This document shows positions 1 through 8,496 of a stretch of 64,000 bases of DNA, piece after piece. Source of the DNA: Fodinibacter sp963695175 (GTDB lineage Bacteria; Actinomycetota; Actinomycetes; Actinomycetales; Dermatophilaceae); the NCBI GenBank assembly GCA_963695175.1, contig CAVOGG010000002.1:594700-658699 (forward strand). Direction: 5' to 3'. Made by a program: the position numbers and the translations under genes. Every line of letters starts with the position of its first letter. Positions within the stretch are counted from its first letter, which is position 1. A model generated the notes under the pieces. That model did no database searches, was not told where the DNA came from, and saw only the letters and a program-made list of their open reading frames with translations.

Positions 1-298
1 TGACGAGCGGGGTCGCCAGCTTGGGTGCGAGGCCGGCCCACTCGATCGTGTTGCCGACGCCCCCGTGAACCAGAACGGTAGGGCAGGGCGACTCCTCGGT
101 GACCAGGATGTAGGTCTCTCGCCCGGCGCGGTCAGGGATCCGGCGCCCGACACCGGAGAACCCGCGGCGTCGGAACGCGGCCAGGCGGCGTTCCTCGAAC
201 ACCCGCCTCTGGTCGTCAGCACCTCTGGGTCGTGCCCGGTGGCTCGTCCACGAGCCTGTCGGTACAGATGGCCGTTGTCTGCTAGGTCGTGTGTCCAT
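1..298 (-). CDS. Alpha/beta hydrolase, 5' part only (runs off the window)
   Basis: The reading frame opens at an ATG (complement of 296-298) preceded by GGGAGG and stays open to the window edge, about 99 residues. The first 55 residues are Arg-rich. Near the edge comes a beta strand followed by VHGGVGNTIEW, the HGG oxyanion-hole loop of alpha/beta hydrolases; the nucleophile elbow lies beyond the window. It is divergent from the TetR gene at 383, with a palindrome between them, so it is the likely TetR target. The substrate is unknown. The family call rests on the HGG loop and hydrophobic context only. Confidence 0.7.
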   Translation of the reverse strand, partial: MDTRPSRQRPSVPTGSWTSHRARPRGADDQRRVFEERRLAAFRRRGFSGVGRRIPDRAGRETYILVTEESPCPTVLVHGGVGNTIEWAGLAPKLATPLV

Positions 299-340
299 CG
301 GGTCCTCCCGGCCCACTCAAAGCGTTTCGCAACGTCATTT

Positions 341-355
341 CGATACGTTGTATCG
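341..355. promoter_or_regulatory. Operator-like palindrome between hydrolase and TetR gene
   Basis: CGATAC-GTT-GTATCG is a perfect 6+6 inverted repeat with a 3-bp spacer, in the 72-84 bp gap between two divergent starts. TetR regulators typically bind such sites to repress themselves and the divergent gene. The assignment to this TetR is inferred from position. Confidence 0.65.
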
Positions 356-382
356 TAACGACGTACCGCTATGCTTGTCAAC

Positions 383-1018
383 ATGGGACGTCCCCGAGTT
401 CATGACGAAGAGACCGCTGAGGCCTTGCTGGACGCGGCGGAGCGGATTGTGGCCGCTGACGGCCCCGAGGCGCTCTCGATGCGGCGGGTGGCCGACCAGG
501 CGGGAACGACGACGCGGGCGGTCTACAGCCTCTTCGAGTCCAAGGAAGGCCTGCTCGTCGCGCTGGGCAACCGTGCCTTCCAGATGCTGGGTTCGTGGGT
601 CAATGAGTATCCGCAAACAGATGATGCCGCGGCCGACTTGGTCAACTCCATCGTCGACAACTTCCGCCGATGGGCCTTGGAGCATCCCGCGCTGTTCCGA
701 ATTGCGTTCCAGCGCATCGGAGAACTACCGCCGCAACTCACGGAGAGGTTCCGCCCGGCGCGGTTGAAGGCGCTGGCCGGCCTGGTCGAGATCGTCAGCC
801 GGGCGCTGGGTCTGGAGGGAGGCCTGACCAACCCTCAGGTCCGGGACGCAACCATCACAATCGATGCCCTGTGCGAGGGGCTGGCGCTCCTGGAGCTGCG
901 GGACGGACTTCCACCGGACCGCGCGGAGGAGATCTGGCGCGAGGCGTTCGAGTCGCTTATCAGCGGCATGCAGGGAGCGCTGGTACGCCCCCGAAATCCG
1001 ACGGCCGTCGCAACTTGA
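383..1018 (+). CDS. TetR/AcrR family transcriptional regulator
   Basis: About 211 residues, normal for the family. The N-terminus (MGRPRVHDEETAEALLDAAERIV) and the helix-turn-helix around residues 25-50 (MRRVADQAGTTTRAVYSLFESKEGLL) are typical TetR. The C-terminal half is the variable ligand-binding domain, so the inducer cannot be told. An in-frame ATG at 371 would add four residues; 383 is preferred because GRPR N-termini are usual. It is divergent from an alpha/beta hydrolase across a palindrome at 341-355, implying local autoregulation. It is not in an operon with the downstream glyoxalase-like gene, which faces the other way. Confidence 0.9.
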   Translation: MGRPRVHDEETAEALLDAAERIVAADGPEALSMRRVADQAGTTTRAVYSLFESKEGLLVALGNRAFQMLGSWVNEYPQTDDAAADLVNSIVDNFRRWALEHPALFRIAFQRIGELPPQLTERFRPARLKALAGLVEIVSRALGLEGGLTNPQVRDATITIDALCEGLALLELRDGLPPDRAEEIWREAFESLISGMQGALVRPRNPTAVAT

Positions 1019-1153
1019 CGCCGTAGCGTCGACGAGCACGGACGCCCGCTTTTGCCGCGATCCGCCCGTTCGGGTCGGGGGCGGTAGCAAGCGCGCTGAC
1101 GGACTCCAGCGCGCTCCCCACCGTGACAAATTGCCGGGCCTTCGCTGGGGCGT

Positions 1154-1579
1154 TCACAGCATGAAGGCTTCCCACTGAACATTGTCTGGGTCGCGGAAGA
1201 CGACGTATTCCTTCCCCAGGACGGGGTGCGTCTTGACTCCCTCCGTGGGCACTCCCGCCGATCTCAGACTGTCGACCAGAATGTCCAACTCGCCGCGCTC
1301 CTGGATAGCGAACGCCAAGTGATCCACGCCGATGCGGTACTCGCTGAACTGGTCATCCGGCGCAGTCCCTTCTAGCGGTGGCTGCAACGTGATGTACGTG
1401 TCGCCGGCACGCATCATCACCACCTTTCCGGAAGCAGGCTGGCCGCGCCAGGTTGCAATCTGGTCCTTCGACGGTTGCAGCTCCACGCACTCGAAGCCAA
1501 GAACGTTCTCGTACCACCGGCGCGAACGCTCTTGGTCCTGAACGCGGATGCAGATGTGGTGGACGCCAGTGGTCTTCAT
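1154..1579 (-). CDS. VOC (glyoxalase/bleomycin-resistance) family protein
   Basis: 141 residues. Opens with a metal-ligand His strand (GVHHICIRVQD), then RSRRWYENVLGFECVE, typical of the first beta-alpha-beta-beta-beta unit. The second unit has VDHLAFAI near residue 95 and ends with YVVFRDPDNVQWEAFML, where the Glu is the usual last metal ligand. Such proteins are cytosolic lyases, dioxygenases or drug-binding proteins; the substrate cannot be inferred. A purine-rich GGGGAAGG lies 7 bases before the ATG. Convergent with the TetR gene. Confidence 0.88.
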   Translation of the reverse strand: MKTTGVHHICIRVQDQERSRRWYENVLGFECVELQPSKDQIATWRGQPASGKVVMMRAGDTYITLQPPLEGTAPDDQFSEYRIGVDHLAFAIQERGELDILVDSLRSAGVPTEGVKTHPVLGKEYVVFRDPDNVQWEAFML

Positions 1580-2153
1580 GGTGCCTTCCCCTCACAGAGC
1601 AAATTGCCCAAGCGACGCTACGGAGCTGGCTCGGCGGCGAACGTCCTCGAGGCGGTGAGCCCGACCTCGGTGCCGCCGGTTCCGGGATGACCAGCCACGC
1701 GGTGCCCGCGCCCAACTCTCCAGACCCATCCTCGGACTCGGATAGGTCCGAGGCAACCCTGAGAGAACCGAGCCAGGCGGGACCTTCAAGCGCCTCGTGC
1801 TCGTGGCCCGCCGGCGCCCTACCCATCGAGGGCTTCGCCGCCCTGCCCCCCGCGGATCCCGCGCGACCCCACACCCCCGTCCGGGAGAGTCGGCACGCAC
1901 CGCCGCGGGGCCTGGTCGAGCACCGTTTGACCGTGCCGTGAAGCCCTGGCCACTCGTCCACAACGTGTGAACGTGTGGAGGGGTCCGCGCGGCCGACATG
2001 AAGATCGTCTGGCGGCGCCCTGACGCAGCCCGGTTCCGGGGCAGGGGCCGATGTCGCTGGCCCGGCCTGGTGACTGCTCTCCAAGTCGTGCAGCCGGAGA
2101 TCGTGTTCACGCACCGGGGTCTGGCGGCGCTTCCTTGGCGATGTCACGCTGGC
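1580..2153. other. Gene-free stretch (574 bp)
   Basis: Open frames here have poor codon character and no recognisable motif. It presumably holds the promoter of the VOC gene next to 1579. Nothing else seen. Confidence 0.5.
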
Positions 2154-2522
2154 GTGGTGGGTGCTACTCGAGTTGCGCATGACGCCCCCGCCGGTGACGC
2201 TCGACTGACGGCCGGGGTCTCTGCGGCGTGCTTGGCCGCGTTCGCGGTCTTCGTCGTGGTTCCGTCCTCTGTCCCGGTGTTCGCCCTGCCGCCCGGCGTG
2301 GACGCGGTGTGGGCGATGGGCGGCTTACTCACGATCGTTCTGGGCCCGGTGGTGGCCGGCCTTTGCGGTTACGTCAGCTTCACGGCTCTCTGGCTGCACG
2401 GCGGCGCCCTCCCCGCACGGTCGCGTCGCCTGCACCTGGTTACTCTCCTTCTCGTCGCCGCCGTGTGGCTTGGGTTGGTCTCCTCCTGGGGCTCGGACGT
2501 CGTGTCGTGGTGGCTGGACTGA
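2154..2522 (+). CDS. Small membrane protein, unknown function
   Basis: About 122 residues from a GTG at 2154 (a second GTG at 2157). Three hydrophobic segments are clear: residues about 25-45, 50-80 and 95-115. They are separated by short Arg-rich loops, and the end is WGSDVVSWWLD. The frame continues upstream, but that part has no coding character, so the start is uncertain. No ribosome-binding site is obvious. I do not recognise a family; it is probably a small integral membrane protein acting alone, since both neighbours are separated by more than 500 bp. Confidence 0.5.
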   Translation: MVGATRVAHDAPAGDARLTAGVSAACLAAFAVFVVVPSSVPVFALPPGVDAVWAMGGLLTIVLGPVVAGLCGYVSFTALWLHGGALPARSRRLHLVTLLLVAAVWLGLVSSWGSDVVSWWLD

Positions 2523-2769
2523 TGGCGGCGTGGGCTGGTCCTGCACAGGGTCATGATCGCTGAACGGCGGGACGGGTCTGTCGCTGCCACTGGACGTCCC
2601 CTCATCAGCGTGAGGTGCTTAGCGTCAAGGGGGCGGGTGCGCGTTGGTCGTCTCGGCCGGGCACGGGCGGCGTCCCCGCGAGCCCGGTGATCAATGCGTG
2701 CTCACGGGGACGCCTCACCCTCGGGACACGTGGCTTGAATCCGTCGGCTGCTGGCCAACTACCCGCACG

Positions 2770-2811
2770 AGGTCGGCACAATCAGGTCGGCACAATCAGG
2801 TCGGGACAAGC
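2770..2811 (+). repeat. Tandem 14-bp direct repeat, three units
   Basis: AGGTCGGCACAATC occurs twice perfectly, then once with two changes (AGGTCGGGACAAGC), followed by a partial fourth unit. Function unknown. Confidence 0.85.
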
Positions 2812-2978
2812 AGGGTCGGCGCTGCCCCCCTGAACAGGACGTTCGCCATGCGAGATCAGCGCCCGTCCGCCCCATTTCAGCACTGGAGCAGCGCGGCGAC
2901 TGCCCGCGCAGAGCCGCGTTGGGCGCCGAACACCGTGTACTGGGCGACCTCTTCGTCCCATTTCTCGTAGTTCCGCGG

Positions 2979-2994
2979 CTGGCGATGAGACGCT
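2979..2994 (+). repeat. Dispersed oriented repeat, copy 1
   Basis: CTGGCGATGAGACGCT, 14 of 16 consensus positions. Lies just upstream of the toxin-antitoxin locus. Confidence 0.75.
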
Positions 2995-3011
2995 TGTCCC
3001 TGAGATGGTGA

Positions 3012-3024
3012 TACCAGTTTGGTA
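3012..3024. promoter_or_regulatory. Operator-like palindrome of the toxin-antitoxin locus
   Basis: TACCA-GTT-TGGTA, about 10 bp before the antitoxin ATG, followed at once by GGTACC. Antitoxins of this type usually repress their own operon through such sites. Confidence 0.55.
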
Positions 3025-3034
3025 CCATGGCCGC

Positions 3035-3238
3035 ATGGCCATGACGCTGCGACTGACCGAGGAGGACGAGCAGGCTCTCGCCCTGCTCGCCGAAGCCCAG
3101 GGGATCAGCAAGCAGGAGGCAACCGTGCGCGCTATTCGTGACGCGGCCGCTCGTCGCGTTCACGAGGACCGGGTCCGTGACCTCTCGGCTGCGGCTCGGG
3201 CCCGCTACGCCGATGTGCTCGAGCGCCTCGGCCGGTGA
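3035..3238 (+). CDS. Antitoxin (ribbon-helix-helix/Phd-like) of a Doc toxin
   Basis: 67 residues. N-terminal MTLRLTEEDEQALALLAEAQGISKQEATVRAIRD fits a ribbon-helix-helix DNA-binding fold: one beta strand, two helices. The charged C-terminal part would wrap the toxin. The stop overlaps the GTG of the following toxin frame (GTGA), so the two are translationally coupled. An operator-like palindrome lies just upstream. ATG 3035 or 3041 are both possible starts. The known role of such proteins is to neutralise the partner toxin and repress the operon. Confidence 0.8.
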   Translation: MAMTLRLTEEDEQALALLAEAQGISKQEATVRAIRDAAARRVHEDRVRDLSAAARARYADVLERLGR

Positions 3239-3598
3239 CGACCTACCTCTCGCTCGAGGACCTGCTCAGCTTGGCCAGCGATCTCAGCGTCGGGCCCGAT
3301 GCGGGACCTGGGCCTGCTCGACGCCGCAGCACACCGGCCGCAGGTCGAGCTCTATGGGGAGCAGGCCTACCCTGACCTGGACACCAAGGCGGCCGTCCTG
3401 CTCGAGTCGGTCGTGCGCAACCATGCCCTGGTCGACGGCAACAAGCGCCTTGGGTGGCTGGCCACCGTGGTGTTCTACGGGTTGAACGAGGTCACGCTCG
3501 ACGCCCCCGACGACGACGCGTACGAGCTCGTGATGGCCGTCGCCCGCAGCGAGCCCACCGTCGAGGCCGTTGCCAGTGCACTCGGCTCGTGGCACTGA
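3235..3598 (+). pseudogene. doc: Doc-type (Fic fold) toxin, frameshifted
   Basis: The frame starting at GTG 3235 encodes a typical Doc N-terminus (VTTYLSLEDLLSLASDLSVGP) but then loses homology. From 3299 the next frame continues with RDLGLLDAAAHRPQ and the rest of Doc, including the Fic-like motif HALVDGNKRLGW. Removing the A at 3299 would restore one frame of about 120 residues. That A also creates an ATG, so a product lacking the first 22 residues could be made from 3299. Doc proteins inactivate EF-Tu by phosphorylation. The catalytic His, Asp, Asn and Lys/Arg are intact, so loss is by the single insertion only, or a sequencing error. Confidence 0.75.
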
Positions 3599-4062
3599 CA
3601 GCCAACACACCTGGGGACCGGGTCAGCCCCGTCGAGGGCGTGCACCGCAGTGCCGTCGACCCGTACGTGCGGCGGGCGTCGACGACGCGTGCCGCGATCG
3701 TGATCGTCTGAGGGAGAACTGCATCGAGTGTCGTGCCGGTCATGACCGACGTCCTGTTCGCGTCTGTGCGAGGGCTCCCGGGGGGCGTCAAGGGACGCCT
3801 CATCCACCGCGCGGCCGACGTGGCCCGGCGATGCGGAACTGCACCCCCGCGGAAGTCGGGACGGCTGGTCCGCTTCGAGGACGACGGATGTGCCGTCGGA
3901 CGTTGTCAGTGGTCGATGCGGGACCCGCTGGTCTGGCTCCCGGTCCTCACCGCACGCCGGTGGCCAAGGTGCTGCGACGGCGCCCCTGGTCGCCGGACGA
4001 CCCGCGGGTGAGCCGGGTCTCGCCACCCGTGCACCCGAGTCCGGCGTGCACATACTGACGAG
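3599..4062. other. Gene-free stretch (464 bp)
   Basis: Open frames exist on both strands but have no recognisable motif or ribosome-binding site. Probably carries the promoter of the operon starting at 4063. Confidence 0.45.
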
Positions 4063-4695
4063 ATGAGGCTTCCCCGAACGATGCTCGTGCTCGCAGGGTC
4101 AGCGGCCGCCGCGTTCGTGTACCTGCGGTACGTGCGGCCATGGCAGCTCACCTGGGGCGCCACGGCCGCGGAGGTCTCTCGTCATCTGCCGAGCGACGAC
4201 CTGGTCAGCCGCCCCACCTTCGACGCCACCCGGGCCATCACGCTCGAGCCACCACCGGAGCAGGTCTGGCCGTGGCTCGTGCAGATGGGCCTGACCCGAG
4301 CCGGCTGGTACAGCTACGACCTGCTCGACAACCTTGGCCGCCCCAGCGCCCGGTGCATCGTCCCCGAGCTGCAAAGGCTCGAGCCGGGTGACATCGTGCC
4401 GATGAGCCCGAACGGAAAGCAGGGGATGAAGGTCTTGTCCGTCGAGCCGCCCACCTCCATGGTGTGGGGTGAGCCCGAAGGCACTACCTGGGCGTGGCAG
4501 CTCGACGAAACCCACACCGGCGGAACCAGACTCGTCACCCGTGTCCGGTCTCGCTACCGGTGGTTCTCTCCGTCCATCGCGTTCTCCCTGCTGGTCGAGT
4601 TCGGCGACATCTGGATGATGCGCAAGATGCTGCTGAACCTGCGTGAGCGCACCACCCCACTGAGCCGGGAAGGGGAGCTCAGCCCCCGCGATTAG
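4063..4695 (+). CDS. Membrane-anchored SRPBCC (START-like) family protein
   Basis: 210 residues. A hydrophobic N-terminal segment (residues 6-24) is followed by an SRPBCC fold: RAITLEPPPEQVWPWLVQMG is the usual first strand and helix of polyketide-cyclase/START-like proteins, and TRLVTRVRSRYRW is a late strand. Such domains bind hydrophobic ligands in a deep cavity; the ligand is unknown. It is first in an operon with two membrane-associated genes (4742, 5875), the gap to the next being 46 bp. A role in lipid or small-molecule handling at the membrane is a guess from the fold and company. Confidence 0.75.
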   Translation: MRLPRTMLVLAGSAAAAFVYLRYVRPWQLTWGATAAEVSRHLPSDDLVSRPTFDATRAITLEPPPEQVWPWLVQMGLTRAGWYSYDLLDNLGRPSARCIVPELQRLEPGDIVPMSPNGKQGMKVLSVEPPTSMVWGEPEGTTWAWQLDETHTGGTRLVTRVRSRYRWFSPSIAFSLLVEFGDIWMMRKMLLNLRERTTPLSREGELSPRD

Positions 4696-4741
4696 GTGTT
4701 GGACGGCATGCGGAGGAGTGTGGGAAGTGAAGGGGCTACTC

Positions 4742-5878
4742 ATGACGAACATCCCGCGCTTCATCGTGGTCGTGCTGCTCACCGTTCACGGACTCATCCA
4801 CCTGCTGGGCGCCGCCAAGGGGTTCGGCTGGGCCGAGGTCAGCCAGTTGTCCCAACCGATCGGCCCTGTGGCCGGCGTGCTCTGGCTGGTCGCCGCCGTG
4901 CTCGTCCTGGCCTCGGCCGCACTGCTGGTCAGAGGCGCCCCGTCCTGGTGGTGGGTTGTTGCCGGCGCTGCAGCCGTGACCTCGCAGGCGGCCATCGTCA
5001 CCTCGTGGGGCGACGCCAAGGCCGGCACCGTCATCAACGTCCTGATCGTCCTCGGCGCTGGATACGCCTTCGCGTCGGTCGGGCCCACCAGCTTCCACGC
5101 CCAGTGGAACGACCGGGTGGCTCAGTCCCTCGCCGATGTCGACGGTGGGCGCACGCTCGTCACGGAGGCCGACGTATCCGCCCTTCCGGAGCCGCTCGCC
5201 GCGTACGTCCGCCAGTCCGGAGCGGTCGGCCAGCCCAGGGTGACGAGCCTGCACGCAGACATCCACGGCAGGATCCGCAGCGGACGGGACGGGGCCTGGA
5301 TGCCGTTCACCGGCGAACAGGTCAACACCTACGGGCCCCGGCCGACCCGGGCCTTCATCATCGACGCCGCCAGGTCGGGGCTGCCGGTCACGGTCCTGCA
5401 CCTGTACGACCACACGACCGCGACCATGCGCGGCAAGGTGCTGTCGCTCGCCACCGTCGTCGACGCATCCGGCCCCGAGATGGACCGCAGCGAGACCGTC
5501 ACCGTGTTCAACGACCTGGTGGTCCTCGCCCCCGGCGCCATCATCGACGCCCCCGTGAACTGGACGCCCCTCGATGCCGAGCACGTGCGAGGTGTCTTCA
5601 GCACCGGCGACCAGAGCGTGGCCGCCGTCCTGACCTTCAACGCCCACCACGACCTCGTCGACTTCGTCTCCCAGGACCGGTACCGAGCCTCCGCCGATGG
5701 CACCTCCTTCACCAAGCAGGAGTGGTCGACCCCCCTGACCGCATTCCGCGACTCAGGCGGATACCGACTTCCCACGGTCGGCGAGGGACGGTGGAGCGCC
5801 CCGGCCCCGGAGGGCGCCTTCACCTACCTCGACTTCCACCTCGACGACATCCACTACAACATCCAGAGCGCTCGATGA
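4742..5878 (+). CDS. DUF6544-like membrane protein with large soluble domain
   Basis: 378 residues. Four hydrophobic segments fill the first about 115 residues, then a soluble domain. In it, the PLAAYVRQSGAVGQPRVTSLHADIHGRIR stretch and the QVNTYGPRPTRAFIIDA stretch resemble the DUF6544 group, whose function is not established. ATG 4742 is preferred over the upstream GTG 4718 because AAGGGG lies 7 bases before it. The final ATGA overlaps the next start at 5875, showing coupling. It ends LDDIHYNIQSAR. Confidence 0.7.
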   Translation: MTNIPRFIVVVLLTVHGLIHLLGAAKGFGWAEVSQLSQPIGPVAGVLWLVAAVLVLASAALLVRGAPSWWWVVAGAAAVTSQAAIVTSWGDAKAGTVINVLIVLGAGYAFASVGPTSFHAQWNDRVAQSLADVDGGRTLVTEADVSALPEPLAAYVRQSGAVGQPRVTSLHADIHGRIRSGRDGAWMPFTGEQVNTYGPRPTRAFIIDAARSGLPVTVLHLYDHTTATMRGKVLSLATVVDASGPEMDRSETVTVFNDLVVLAPGAIIDAPVNWTPLDAEHVRGVFSTGDQSVAAVLTFNAHHDLVDFVSQDRYRASADGTSFTKQEWSTPLTAFRDSGGYRLPTVGEGRWSAPAPEGAFTYLDFHLDDIHYNIQSAR

Positions 5879-6576
5879 GCGTCGACCGCCGCCCGCCTCC
5901 ACCCATGGCGGCGCACCACGCAGGGCTCAGGGTGAGCCGCGCCCGACTCCTGTGGATCTCCTGGATGCTGCTGTCCATCAGCCTGGCCTACGTCGTTGTC
6001 ACAACCGCGTGGATCGCCTCCGAGAACAGAAGCCTTCTCCCGATCATGGAGCTCCTGACGATCTGGTCCGCGGTCACGGTCGTGCTGTTCATGGTCGAGA
6101 TCCATCGCGGCGCCGCAGAGTCCCACCGCAGCGGAAGCCTCACCGCGCTGCTCCTGACCGGCGCCATGGCCGCCGTCACGATCTCCAACCACTTCCTGTA
6201 CCTGACCGTCCTGCCACAGCTCTACGGCGGTACCCAGATACCGTCCTGGCTACTCCTGGACGGCTGGCCCTCGATCACCAAAGGGCTGGAATGCGTCGCC
6301 TGGGGGCTCCTCCTCGGGCTCGCCATGCTGTTCGCCGCCACCCCCGCCCGCAGCCTCGGCATACCAGTCGAATGGACCCTCAGGATCAGCGGCACGTTCG
6401 CCCTCGCCGGGCTGGTAGGGCCGGCCGTCGGGAACATGAACCTCTACATCCTGTCCACCGCGGGCTACTCGGTCGGGTTCCTCGTCCTGGCATTCGAGGT
6501 CATCGTGCACTTTCGAGGACGCCGCGGAAGCGAGCTGCCGATACCGACCCAGACCCTTCTCGCCGCCGACGCGTAG
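5875..6576 (+). CDS. Polytopic membrane protein, unknown function
   Basis: 233 residues starting at an ATGA overlap with the previous gene. Six or seven hydrophobic segments can be seen (about residues 25-45, 55-75, 90-107, 115-120, 145-160, 170-190, 200-217). N-terminal Pro/Arg-rich tail, C-terminal hydrophilic tail. It has no catalytic motif and I do not recognise the family. Last gene of the SRPBCC/DUF6544 operon and followed by a dispersed repeat copy and a small hairpin, which fits the end of a transcription unit. Confidence 0.75.
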   Translation: MSVDRRPPPPMAAHHAGLRVSRARLLWISWMLLSISLAYVVVTTAWIASENRSLLPIMELLTIWSAVTVVLFMVEIHRGAAESHRSGSLTALLLTGAMAAVTISNHFLYLTVLPQLYGGTQIPSWLLLDGWPSITKGLECVAWGLLLGLAMLFAATPARSLGIPVEWTLRISGTFALAGLVGPAVGNMNLYILSTAGYSVGFLVLAFEVIVHFRGRRGSELPIPTQTLLAADA

Positions 6577-6597
6577 CCAGCCAGACGCGGCCTCAAG

Positions 6598-6613
6598 GCG
6601 GCGATGAGACGCA
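6598..6613 (+). repeat. Dispersed oriented repeat, copy 2
   Basis: GCGGCGATGAGACGCA, identical to the consensus. Twenty-one bases after the stop of the preceding operon. Confidence 0.85.
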
Positions 6614-6630
6614 TCCCGGTCCGTCCGGGA
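6614..6630 (+). terminator. Short hairpin, possible terminator
   Basis: TCCCGG-TCCGT-CCGGGA, directly abutting repeat copy 2, downstream of the 4063-6576 operon. No T tract, so only a weak call. Confidence 0.35.
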
Positions 6631-6729
6631 TACCCAACAGTGGACAGGTCACATTGAGAGTGGCTGCGGTGCGCTTCGCACCTGGCAACGTAGGAGGGAA
6701 GGGCCGTGCAGCGGGACCCGCGGGAGGCG

Positions 6730-8430
6730 CTACTCGGCGGCGATGAGGTCGTCGCGACGGGGCGCGAGGACGTCGGGTGAGGGCGAGTCATCCAGCAGGA
6801 ATCCCTGGAGTCCTTCGGAGAACATCAGTTCGCACTGGTCGCGGTAGGCAGCGAAGCCGCCGAGGAAGTAGAGGAACTGGTCAGGTTTGCCGGGGATGTT
6901 GGCCCCACGCCACCAGCTCTGTGCCTTTGGGAGGAGGGTCATGTGGAAGATGCTGCCGACCACACCCATCCAGGCCTCAACGGCAGCGGGGTCGGGCTCG
7001 ATCGCTTGCACCCCGTGCTCGCCGAGGCGGTCGAGGATTCGCCCTATGAGCTGCACCTGGTAGTCGGACTGTAGTGGCGGGGAGAAGAACCCGCCGGGGC
7101 TCAGCGGGCCGGCGAGGAAGAACATGTTGGGGAACGCGTCGGACATGAGGCCGAGGTGGGTGCGGGCCCCGTGCGACCAGTGGTCCGCCAACGTGCGACC
7201 GCCGGGGCCGGTGATGTTCAGTCGGGTCAGCGAGCCGGTGCCGGCGTCGAATCCGGTGGCGAAGACCAGGACGTCGACGTCATGGGTGGCGCCGCTCGCC
7301 AACCGCACCCCTGAGGGTGTGATCTCGGCGATCGGGTCGGCCTTGGTGTTCACGAGGTGGACGTTGTCGCGGTTGAAGGCCTCGTAGTAGCCGGTCTCGC
7401 AGCACAACCGCTTGGTGAGCGGCGGGTGGTCGGTGGGGATGAGCTGGTCGGCCACGGCAGGGTCGTCGACCAGGCTGCTGATCCGGCGGACGAGGTACTC
7501 GCGCAGGGTGTCGTTCGCCTCCTGGTTGAACAGCAGGTCGGCGAAGCTCGTGTAGTAGGACAGTCCGCCGGCCTCCCACCTGAAGTCGTACTCGGCCTCA
7601 CGCTCCTCCGGGGTCACCGCGAGCGCGGACCGTGTCTCCGACGAGCGCAGGTCGAAGTCGACCAGGAGGTTCCCGGCGAATGACTCGTCGAGCTCACGAC
7701 GACGCAGCTCGGGGTATCTCGCCTTGATCCGGGCCTGGTACTCCGCCGGCATGGGGACGTTCTTGAGGGGAACGACCCACATGGGGCTGCGCTGCAGCAC
7801 GGTCAGCGACTCGGCCTGTGCGGCGATCTGGGGGATCAGCTGCACCCCGGTCGAGCCGGTGCCGACGATCGCCACGCGCTTGCCGCTGAAGTCCACGCCC
7901 TGCTTGGGCCACTGCGCTGAGTGCACGAGCTCCCCGGTGAAGTTGTCCATCCCGGGGATCTGCGGCACGTAGGGGGTCGAGAGGAACCCGACGGCCGGGA
8001 TCAGGTACCGGGCGCGCCACTGCTGGCCCCGGTCGGTGGTCACGAGCCAGGTCGCGCTGGCCTCGTCGTACGTGCAGGACTGCACCCGCTGCCCGAAGGT
8101 GATGTCGCGCCGCAGGTCGAACCTGTCGGCCACGTGCTGCAGGTACCGCAGCACGTCGGACTGGGCGGCGTAGCGCTCCGGCCACTCCCACTCCTGCTGC
8201 AGGTCCTCCGCGAACGCGTAGGAGTACTCCAGGCTCTCGATGTCGACGCGGGCGCCCGGGTAGCTGTTCCAGTACCAGGTCCCGCCAACGTCGTCACCGG
8301 CCTCGATGAGCGTGGTGCTGTAGCCCTTCTCGCGCATCAGGTGCAGGGCGCGCAGTCCGGAGAACCCGGCACCGACGACGAGGACGTCGACCGTGGTGGG
8401 TGTGTGTTCGGTGACGGTTGGCTGACTCAT
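6730..8430 (-). CDS. Flavin-containing monooxygenase, Baeyer-Villiger type
   Basis: 566 residues, usual for cyclohexanone-monooxygenase relatives. FAD site GAGFSG at residues 20-25, then GGTWYWNSYPGARVD at 49-63. The Baeyer-Villiger fingerprint FTGELVHSAQWP is at 164-175 and the NADPH site GTGSTG at 190-195. These enzymes insert one oxygen into a ketone to give an ester or lactone, using NADPH and O2. The gene lies just after the MBL and fumarylacetoacetate-hydrolase genes on the same strand; together they suggest breakdown of a cyclic or aryl ketone by ester cleavage. It is the only gene of this cluster with an unbroken frame. Confidence 0.92.
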   Translation of the reverse strand: MSQPTVTEHTPTTVDVLVVGAGFSGLRALHLMREKGYSTTLIEAGDDVGGTWYWNSYPGARVDIESLEYSYAFAEDLQQEWEWPERYAAQSDVLRYLQHVADRFDLRRDITFGQRVQSCTYDEASATWLVTTDRGQQWRARYLIPAVGFLSTPYVPQIPGMDNFTGELVHSAQWPKQGVDFSGKRVAIVGTGSTGVQLIPQIAAQAESLTVLQRSPMWVVPLKNVPMPAEYQARIKARYPELRRRELDESFAGNLLVDFDLRSSETRSALAVTPEEREAEYDFRWEAGGLSYYTSFADLLFNQEANDTLREYLVRRISSLVDDPAVADQLIPTDHPPLTKRLCCETGYYEAFNRDNVHLVNTKADPIAEITPSGVRLASGATHDVDVLVFATGFDAGTGSLTRLNITGPGGRTLADHWSHGARTHLGLMSDAFPNMFFLAGPLSPGGFFSPPLQSDYQVQLIGRILDRLGEHGVQAIEPDPAAVEAWMGVVGSIFHMTLLPKAQSWWRGANIPGKPDQFLYFLGGFAAYRDQCELMFSEGLQGFLLDDSPSPDVLAPRRDDLIAAE

Positions 8431-8496
8431 GGGGTGGCTCCAGTTTGGGGGGTGAGTGGGTGACGTCGAGGGATGGCTGACGCGCGGCCGTGGCCG

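Larger units (their letters stand above)
2523..3034. other. Gene-free stretch (512 bp) with tandem repeat and one dispersed-repeat copy
   Basis: Contains a three-unit 14-bp tandem repeat at 2770-2811, the first dispersed repeat copy at 2979-2994 and the operator of the following toxin-antitoxin locus. No convincing gene. Confidence 0.5.

Noticed and set aside
4696..5874. The long open frame upstream of the membrane protein at 5875 as a fused N-terminal domain
   Set aside because: That part is an Arg/Pro-rich shadow of the DUF6544-like gene in another frame; the ATGA overlap gives the true start.
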